Positions 20,331 to 28,286 of a DNA stretch of 28,286 bases are shown piece after piece. Below the pieces are notes generated by a model. The model ran no database searches and had not been told where the DNA came from. It saw only the letters and a program-made list of their open reading frames with translations. The translations under genes and the position numbers were made by a program. The stretch covers positions 1-28,286 of the forward strand of contig JAIWNI010000190.1 in assembly GCA_025331435.1 (NCBI GenBank). The letters are read 5' to 3'. The stretch comes from Choanephora cucurbitarum (taxonomy: Eukaryota > Mucoromycota > Mucoromycetes > Mucorales > Choanephoraceae). Each line of letters begins with the position of its first letter. Position 1 is the stretch's first letter.

Positions 20331-23227
20331 TTACTCAGAAGTAGGGTTCAAGACAGTGACAAAGGTAAAAGGTTCAAACTTGATACCATCACCATTATAG
20401 AATTTACCATCAAATTCGACCCACATCAAACGAAGAGCGTGAAGGAAAGCAGAGAGACCTTCCATACACAATAGAATAGCAAGTGTCAATACGAACCACA
20501 TAGAGAAACCAATGAAGAGACCGATGACAGCAAGAGGGCCTGTGAATCCAAACCAGATCTTGAGTGTCATGTCCCATAAGACACTAGACAATTCTATAGA
20601 ACAACTGATTGAGTTTTCTTTCTTTTCGCTAATGCAATATCCACTTACGTGCGTGAGCAAGAGACAAGGCCCATAAACGAAGATAAGAAGCAGTGTTAGA
20701 GATACAGTTAAGACAGAATTCAATAGTATGAATTGTTTGGTGAATCATGACTTCGCTGAAATCAAACTAAAGACATTTGTTAATAAAATATTAATACAAT
20801 CATTCAGCACTTACCTCTTCTTCTTCCTCATCCTCTTCTGCAGAAGCTTGAGCAGCATGTTCTTCATCCATATGGTCATCAGCAGCAATAGTTTCATAAT
20901 GATGCTTACTGGCTTCTTTCTTGAGATAGAATGGCTTAGCAAACCACATCCAGGGAACACAGACAACAGCAAGCAAGATCAAGACGAGTTGAACAGGACC
21001 TTGACCTGGGTAAAGTTGCTCTTCAGGGTTCACTGTACCAGGAGTCAAGAACATGTAGATCAACATGTTCAAGAGATTAGGAGGAGCATTACGGATATGG
21101 TGACCCTCAGAATCAAGTTCCCACCAGTTCACACTCCACTTGTACATGATACAGAAGATGAGGTAACCAAAGATAGATTCCAAAAAGAGAATTTGAGGCA
21201 AGAATTCAAGCCAGACAAAGGCCTTGCGCTTGTAATAGATGTGATTAAAGACGTTCAAGCAGACAGCAAAGGACATGTGAATGACACCGATAATGATAGC
21301 TTGTTTCATCTTGTAAGAGTTGGTGAACAACAAGAAGTTTTCAGATCCGTGCCAAGCAGGATCAAGACCGAAAGCATACACATTTCCATTAGGTAAGGCT
21401 TCAACAGTTTCGGTCGATGTGTAGTTGGAGGGCATATCAAAGCCAGATTTGAAGATGTTTAGTGATAGAGAGAAGACATCGTTATAGATAGCACCAGTGA
21501 AGATAGAGAAGAGACCCATCATCAGCATCATGTAACGACCACTAAAGAACATGCTGAAGATTTCACCTGTTTGATTAGACAGCTTCTTCTCATTTAAGCA
21601 GAGATAGAGTGCAATCAGGAACATGATAGCACCGTGACCGATATCACCAAACATCATAGCGAAAAGGAAAGGGAATGAAATGATGGTGAAAAGACCAGGG
21701 TTGACTTCACGGTAACGAGCAATACCATAAGCATCAATGATGGACTGGAAGCCTTCAGTGAACTTGTTGGTGCGGTGGTATGTAGGAGGTGTCTTTTTGG
21801 TCTGCAATTCTGTTAAGATAGAAGGAAGACTTGTGCCTGAAGCATCCTATAAATAAAAAAAAAAAAGATTAGGAGATTCAACAAATGATGCATTGACTAA
21901 TCCAATCCTCTTACAGTAGCATCCTTTAATGATTGTTGAACAAGAGCTATATCATTTTAGGACACCAGCCTTCAGCAATAAGACACTTGCGATTAACGTC
22001 ATAATTAAACAAGTTCATGGTATGGTATATAGCTTTTCTTTGCGTACAATAGTAGTCCAAGCAGCGACGTTCTCAGAAATCTTGAGCAGTTCTGAACGGC
22101 GCGTTTGGTTTGTGGTGGAGAGAACATTGTTCAGATCTTCAATACGAGAGGTGACATCCAAGAGAGAATCACGACGCTTGTCAGCAGAATCATCAATGGA
22201 ATATAAAGTACCGCCCAAACTTTCAGAGATCTTCTTGATCTTTGCAATGATCTCGGTACCATGAGCAAAGATACAAAAGACGTTTTATCAATCACGCTAT
22301 CCGTATCAGGATCCACGATAGGTTCATCAATTTCGGCAGATTTCATGTAAAGATTACCACGAAGTGAACGCCAAAGTACACGTTCGAATGTTTGCATTCT
22401 TGAACGGGCAATTACACCTGTAACATAGCCGAGGTGCATGTTATCAAGGTCATAATGAACTTGTTCAACATCGTTTTCCAATAAAGGTGCAGAATCGTCT
22501 TGTTCATCAAGTGAGTTACGCATAGTCTTGTCTAGATTCTTCCTTTAAAAAAATAAAATGTCAATACACATAAATGGCACTATCTTCTCTATAATTTACC
22601 TGTTGAAAGAAAACAGATGATTCTCTAAGGACATGACGAAGTTCTGTGAGTTGGAGGTAACGACGTTGAAGTGTTTCATGAGAAGAGTTGAGTTGAGAGA
22701 TACGATTTTCATATTCCTTCAAGTTTTCTTCAAGGTCATCGACTTCTTGAGCTGAACGAGCGCGGGAACGGTAAGCAGCAGCTGTCAAAGGACGAACTTG
22801 AATATCGTTTTTCTGAAGTTGTGTTTGAAGGAAACCTATGCATAAACAAAGGCTATGTTAATACGCGTAACATTTCCAATTCCCCTTTTTTTACTCCAAT
22901 AGAAAGTTTAAAAAAAAAAGATGAAACACTCTTATCCCGCAAAAAAAATAATAATACGCACGACATTGACGTTCCATTTCATCCAATCTTCTAATTTCTG
23001 ATACAAAGAACGTTGAAAAGCATTGACTTCAGGGTTAAGCTATGTTCAAAAAAAAAAGCGAGTTTATATCTAGGAAAGATAGAACAAGATCGACTTTGGC
23101 TTACATCTCTAAACTGCACTTTGCCCAGTTCACCGAGTTCAGCAACACAAGGTTGAGCAACTTCAGCGGGGATATACAACTGAATGAGAGACATCTCCTC
23201 CGAACGGAAGAGCGTACTTGGTGCCAT
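20331..23227 (-). CDS. VPH1: V-type H+-ATPase subunit a (Vph1/Stv1 type)
   Basis: Membrane subunit that carries protons through the Vo sector of the vacuolar/endosomal ATPase. Exons 23105-23227, 22962-23039, 22600-22835, 21915-22538, 20815-21846, 20649-20766 and 20331-20593 give about 825 residues, the usual family length. The N-terminal cytosolic half has [36 protein letters not shown], and the coiled coil around [10 protein letters not shown]. The C-terminal half has [37 protein letters not shown] and [12 protein letters not shown]; Arg at about 793 is the essential proton-channel arginine. An acidic loop (EEDEEEEE) lies before ASYLRLW. Four missing bases, all at homopolymers (about 23011, 22288, 22020, 21942), are assumed. 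The exon 4 acceptor is taken as the second of two AGs (GGAAG|AAT), which keeps the frame. Whether it is the vacuolar or Golgi isoform cannot be told; the symbol is by family. Confidence 0.96.
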
Positions 23228-23589
23228 TTTTTCGGTCTTTCTTTCTTTATGAGCTATATAAAAAGAGAAAATAAAAAGAAAAGAAAGGAAAAAAAAAAGA
23301 GTGCGAGAGACTGTGTGTGTGCGCAAACAAACTGGTGGAGCAAACTGCGCGCTGTTTTAATAGGAGATTCAAGTACAACATAATCAAGCTACAGTTTATG
23401 ACGTCTCTTCAAATCAGTGAGTTTCGCATTCATTTAATTAACTCCTTTTCTTTTCAGTTACTATTTTTTTTTAAATTTTATTTCTGGACTCAACAAATAG
23501 CCTTCGCCTCCCTCCTCTCCCCTCCGCTTTCTATCACTCAAAGAAACACATTAAGAAAACGACAGAGAGAAGCAACTCAATTAGACAGA
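23228..23589. promoter_or_regulatory. Divergent promoter shared by V-ATPase a and BAR-SH3 genes
   Basis: 362 bp between two divergent ATGs. It holds a pyrimidine-rich stretch on the minus strand (about 23260-23300) and a CTCC/CCCTCC block at about 23510-23526 upstream of the plus-strand gene. No clear TATA box is seen. Confidence 0.5.
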
Positions 23590-25473
23590 ATGATAAAGAA
23601 TATTGGAAAGTTTAAACAGGCAAGTAGTTCAATAACTCTTGTTGTCAATGGTTTCTCCTTTTTTTTGTTGTAAGAGAATTAACCTAACTACAATCTAAAG
23701 TGGACTGGAGAAAGGTTCGGTGGAGCCAAAGTTACTCTACAGACTGAGGATTTCCAAAAACTTGAACAAGAAACAGACCATAGAAGAGATGGGTATGAAA
23801 ATGTAGTCGAATCAGTTGAATTAGTCCATTCCTACCTTCTCAAGAAAAGACATCACCTGAGGATGCTAAAATAAAGATGATGCCCTTTGAAATCCTGGGT
23901 ACCTCTCTCTATCATTATGGCTCTGCACTTCCAGACGAATCCGCATTAGGTAAGTCTTTCACTTTTTACTTGATACATCCTATTGACAAGCAATATCAGG
24001 TATTGCTCTCATCAACCTCGGTCAAGCTGAAACACGCATTGCAGCATTACAAGAAGCATTTGCATACGACATAAAAACGAAATATATGAATGTTCTATCA
24101 ACAGGCCTTTTGGAATACAAAGAATATGATTCATTACGAAAGAAATTGACATCCCGTAGATTAGATTATGATTCTAAATTGAATCGTTTAAACAAGGCTA
24201 AAAAGGAAAAGCCGGAGTTAGAACAAGAAATGCAAGCTGCTAGAATGAAATATGAGGATACAGAGCATGACTTAATTCAGAAAATGGCTTATTTACAGGA
24301 ATTTGAGGTAAAAATTAAAAGAGGAAGTCCATGAAGAAGGGTTTATCTAAGCTTTTATTGTTTGGGGGGTTATGCTAACTCTTTTTTTCTTTCTTTAGGA
24401 AGAACATAGAGATGCCCTTTTAGGCCTGATAGAAGCACAATGTACATATCACGCTCAGGCTAAAGAGTTATTGGAGGCGATTAAAAAGAATTGGGGTCAG
24501 GGCTTAAGCTCAGATCCTCGTGAATTCATGGGTAATGTGATGGTCAGACCTTCAGAATCGACACATCCAACAGCTGTCCCTGCAGCTTCTATCACTGAGG
24601 ATATGGGTCGTAAAGGCAGTGTTGACACTTTTGCATCCACTCAACAGACAAAAGAACCAATTGCCTCTACCGCAACATCACCACTTTTACCAACACCCTC
24701 TTTGTTGACGGCAAAACACTGCCTTCAGCAGCAGCAACACCAATCACAACGACTTCGACATCACTAGCATCAACTATAGTGCCACCGCCAGCTACTGCCA
24801 CACCATCCATCCCAATGGAACACCCATTATCCAGTACAGAAGCTCCACCTGAAAGACAATGTAAGTTGCTAAATTTGATATTAAGCCAGGCTAGTCTTGA
24901 CTTCATTCATTAGATTCTGGAGAATACGAAAAGTATCGAAAGGCTCTTTTTGATTTTAATGGACAGAACGATGATGAGATCTCATTCAAGACTGGCGAAA
25001 TCATTGCAGTTATCAATGAGATAGATAAAGGCTGGTGGTTAGGCGAAGTACACTCAAAGCGTGGCATTTTCCCTGTCAACTATACTGAGGAGTACCTCAA
25101 GCCTGTCAATGACAACTTATATGAAGCTAGAGAAAGACCATCAATTACGATAGAACGTGATGAGCTTGAACAGCACCAACTTTCAAATCCTCGTGTTGCT
25201 GAGACTTACTCAAACGGAGTAACATCACCGACCATCACTAGCGACACTCTGTCTGTAGATTCATCAGTTTCATCCTCTTCTAGTCGTCGTCCTCTTCCAC
25301 CTCCTGCTGCCGTCTCATCTCCTGTTGTCTTTCCAGCACGAACAACCAGCCTCTCGAGAAAACGATCGACTGTCAAGAGAGCACCTCCACCCCCACCTCC
25401 TCTTCGAGTGGCTGCTACTGAACCACCTTATATCAAACCAGCATCAGTTCATCTTGATTCTAGTTCAGAATAG
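23590..25473 (+). CDS. BAR-SH3 (endophilin-like) membrane-curvature protein
   Basis: Exons 23590-23619, 23701-23949, 24000-24307, 24399-24860 and 24914-25473, about 536 residues. The start MIKNIGKFKQ-WTGERFGGAKVT followed by DFQKLEQETD is the N-terminal helix of endophilin-type BAR domains. The BAR coiled coil runs to about residue 235 (SRRLDYDSKLNRLNKAKKEK, EEHRDALLGLIEAQ). A Ser/Thr/Pro-rich linker is followed by an SH3 domain (KALFDFNGQNDDEISF, KGWWLGEV, GIFPVNY) and a tail with a PPPPPP stretch. Such proteins bend membranes in endocytosis and membrane traffic and bind proline-rich partners; the partner here is unknown. Intron 1 is GC-AG (CAG|GCAAGT). Two missing bases are assumed, near 23855 and 24716. 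The gene shares a promoter region with V-ATPase subunit a. Confidence 0.9.
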
Positions 25474-25810
25474 CATTGGCCCTTTTTACAAGCTCCCCTT
25501 TGATGTGTAAGCTGTCATTAGACATCATGCTCATTGTAGATATCAACATTGTCAGAAAGCTTGAGCACGTCTAAAATTTAATTTATGTACACATGTTTTC
25601 TTTATATTACACATAAAATCATTTTCGGTTCTTGTAGATCAACCTCTTTAACTGAATAAATGATAAACTAGAGTAAATTAAAACACATGTAATTTATTGT
25701 ATAGCAAGCATGTGCTGTAGATCTTTTGAGCAAAAACTCAGCAAGAATGAATATATATTTTAATATATTATAGTACAATGAAAGTTAACTATGGTACAGT
25801 AATCTATAAT
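25474..25810. other. Convergent intergenic stretch
   Basis: 337 bp between two 3' ends. An AATAAA-type signal (GAATAAATGA near 25653) could serve the plus-strand gene. No gene is seen. Confidence 0.5.
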
Positions 25811-27697
25811 TTATGCTTGCTGCTTATGGCGAGCAAAGGCAGAACCTCGAGTACCCAAATGGGCTAAATCCTGGTATGGACTTCTAGGTGGAGGGAATGG
25901 ACCTTGAAAGATGAGTCTGAGAGCGTTCTGTAACAGTCTTTTGGTGCGTGAAGAACGGCGTGTCTTCTTGGCCTTTTCCTGTACTGTCGTTGACGATGAA
26001 GTAGAAAAGCGGGCACTTTTGCTCTTTTGTTGTGGCTGCTCTTGTCGAATTGAGTTATTATTGTTGTCGGCATTATTGTTGTTATTAATAGTATTAGTAT
26101 GAGTATATTATGGTCACTAGCCGCCGCTGCGGAGTGTGTATAATGATCAAGCAGCAGGTGGCGGTAAGGTTCTATCCAAGGGTGGTATATGATCAAGTCT
26201 AATGAAGCTCTTGTGGAATCTGGAGCAAGCATGTGGCGAATAATGTCTTTGACATCTAATAAAAAAATGGAATGAGAAAAAAAAGCAAAGCCACATAAGA
26301 GTTGCTAATGAATTACCATCAGATAGATGATTGGGTATACTAAAATCACAATGAAGCATCTTCTTGAACAGTTGCTGATCGTTAGAAGCCGTAAAAGGGT
26401 ACTTTCCGACTAGCATTCTGTATAGAAAGATCCCCAGCACCCATATGTCACCTAATTCGCTTTGATTTTGCATTGTTGTTAAACAGTTCGGGTGGAACGT
26501 ATTGCGAATTACCCACAAACTTGTGTAATTCGGTTTTGCCGTGACGGGTCATGCGCATCATATCAATGTTCCCTTTCGAGTCGAACAAGAGCACCATTTC
26601 AGTAGGCTTATCATCCTGTGGTTGCGCCAATTGGAATTTGTTGGCAGCCAGTACCATCTTTGCGAACTTACGCCTGCATAAATCTTCATTGCCTACAACA
26701 CCTTTCGGCATGTATTTGTCACTTGATGTTCTTTGAATCGATTTGATCTCATGCCAAGCCTGTTGGTGTTGAGCTGATGGGTTGATAGAAGATGTGTCGC
26801 TGGAACTGACCTCGACAGAAGACTCAGTCTCTTGAGGTTGTTGCGTAGGTGAAGACATATCCGGGTGTCGTTCGAGGGCAGTAGTTGGATCAATAGCATT
26901 ATTTGAAGAGGCTGATTCTGCCATGCGATCTTCCAATTCATGCTCGCTTATGTATGGCGATGCTTTGCTTTGATGTGTTCCACTGCTGTTACTATGAACC
27001 ATGTTGGATCCTATCGATTCTGACATAATTGTTTCACTTTCTTCGAGAATTGGGCACAAAGGCTGATGGTTTCGGTCTTCGCTTTGAGTTCGACTGAAAG
27101 ACTAGTTAAATAAAAGAAAGAAAAAATAGGAGAATGAAAAAAAAGAAGAAGAAAGAGGTAAAGACAATGAGCCGAAATAAAATAGGTTGTAGGACAAGCT
27201 TTAAAAGAAAAATAACAATAAACATCTCTAAAAAAAAAGCAGACTGGCTCGGAAACCAGAGCTCCGCTTGGTGCGACATTATACATGTATTTAATGTATT
27301 CTGCACCGTGTACATGAAACGTGGCACACACATATCAAAATAGCAAACAAATAACCCATTACAGTGTCAAATTGATTATTACCTTATTTGCTTTCTTTCT
27401 GTCATTGGAGTCTACTGGCACTTCTAATGTGGTATTATTCAATACTGATTCAGGAGTAGTTTCGTCACCCAATGCTGAAAAAGACTGTGTCTGATGTTTT
27501 TGAAGAAGTTTGTTAATGAGCCCTGTTTCTGATGTCTTATGAAGAGATGGACTGGAGAAGGTGGATGAATTATCGGATGTTATAAAGAACGGGAGTGGAG
27601 GTCGATCAGGAGAAAGGGACCTCCAATCAAGTGTGGTATGTGATGAGGAGCTAGCTGTAGAAGCATTGGATTGGTCGTTTTCAATTGTCGCCACCAT
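25811..27697 (-). CDS. Protein kinase-like C-lobe protein, probable pseudokinase
   Basis: Exons 27383-27697, 26317-27101 and 25811-26255, about 515 residues. The first 230 residues are Ser/Thr/Gln-rich and disordered, with SP sites. No glycine loop, VAIK lysine or other N-lobe motif is visible. A kinase C-lobe follows: DLCRRKFAKMVLAANKF (helix E position), QDDKPTEMVLLF where HRDLKPENLLL is expected, GNIDMMRMTRHG where DFG is expected, YVPPELF (APE), GDIWVLGIFLYRMLVGKYPF (helix F), and DSTRASLDLIIYHPWIEPY. An Asn-rich and basic tail follows, ending HKQQA. Three missing bases are assumed (two near 26470-26480, one near 26107). Intron 1 is 279 nt, longer than the others here. It is probably a scaffold or regulator rather than an active kinase; the N-terminal exon could belong to a separate gene. 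Confidence 0.75.
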
Positions 27698-28286
27698 GTT
27701 TTTATGTGGATTTTATTTCCAAACAGCTTATTTATATGCTTGTAAATAACTGAGGTATTTTCTTTTTAGACACACCATTGAGCATAACGTCGCTTGTTGA
27801 ATGGAAAACATAAAACAACGTAGATTATATTGACGTCGTTAGAAACAGACGAAGCAGGTAAGCTTTTTAAAACAAGGAAAGCAAGCAAGCAGGTACAAGA
27901 AAGAAAGAAAGAAAAAGAAAAAAAGAAGAGAGAAAGATCAATATTGAAGGGAGGCTATGTTTTAAAAAAGAAATTCACATACCCGAGCAAAGTTGACTAA
28001 TCTAGTAATCCGTCTCTCTTGTCGTTCTCAATAAAAAAAACACAATCGTCCAACCAAGATAACATATAATATTTTCTCTTACTTTTCCGTTTGATTCCTG
28101 TAAGGGTTTCTATACTTGCTCCTTTAGCTAAAGTGTATCTTCTTTATTAGAGGGAAGATCGTTCCAGGTTTTTTAGAAGCAGTAACACCAACACGTTCTT
28201 TTTTTCTTCTATTGAAGCCGAACCTATCAATTTACTTTAAATTCTTCTCCTTATTTCATGAAAAGTCAATACGACAATATATCAAA
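27698..28286. other. Right-edge stretch, promoter of the pseudokinase gene
   Basis: Contains a purine-rich tract (GAAA units, about 27895-27940) typical of a promoter. On the minus strand near 28150-28250 there is a 34-codon open stretch (FGFNRRKKERVG) that could be the last exon of a gene beyond the window, but nothing supports it further. Confidence 0.45.

Noticed and set aside
20728..21396. 222-codon plus-strand frame
   Set aside because: Antisense to the conserved membrane half of V-ATPase subunit a.
27011..27331. 106-codon minus-strand frame beginning MCATFHVHG
   Set aside because: It lies in the 279-nt intron and reads exon 2 of the pseudokinase in the wrong frame.

Overview
The window is eukaryotic nuclear DNA. 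The genes have many short GT-AG introns of about 45-80 nt, AT-rich intergenic DNA, and protein families and gene structures typical of an early-diverging filamentous fungus. Mucoromycota, probably Mucorales, is the best guess; this rests on overall gene style and family resemblance, not on a marker gene.

Positions 1-8050 are gene-poor and repeat-rich. They hold a (GGCCGT)n array, then a 3-kb element with two long inverted arms of about 480-495 bp around a 2.1-kb centre, then hexamer arrays, then a cluster of twelve short hairpins with an invariant 9-nt loop (4817-5593). A damaged multi-exon gene of unknown family follows (6670-7685).

Positions 8058-27697 are gene-dense. In order: a small secreted cysteine-containing protein (-); mitochondrial cytochrome c peroxidase (-); a divergently placed RNase H-fold protein with a long acidic tail (+); a membrane protein with a Q-rich tail ending in PPPPYYP (+); an SPX-RING ubiquitin ligase (-); an M13 (neprilysin-type) membrane peptidase homologue (-) whose stop lies only 74 bp before the SPX-RING start; V-ATPase subunit a (-); a BAR-SH3 protein (+) sharing a 362-bp divergent promoter with it; and a protein kinase C-lobe pseudokinase (-). 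Housekeeping themes are phosphate sensing, vacuolar acidification, membrane curvature and peroxide removal. There is no operon-like or secondary-metabolite logic.

The sequence seems to lack single bases at homopolymers. Seven of the nine recognisable genes read through only if about 22 bases are supplied, nearly all in short homopolymers, and no insertion has to be removed. With those bases supplied, every exon phase closes. I treat these as probable sequence errors rather than gene death.

The most unusual items are the hairpin cluster, whose stems covary and whose mismatches are almost all of the kind that become G-U pairs on the minus strand; a related hairpin in an intron of the M13 gene; the long-inverted-repeat element; and three enzymes with altered catalytic residues (M13, kinase, RNase H fold).
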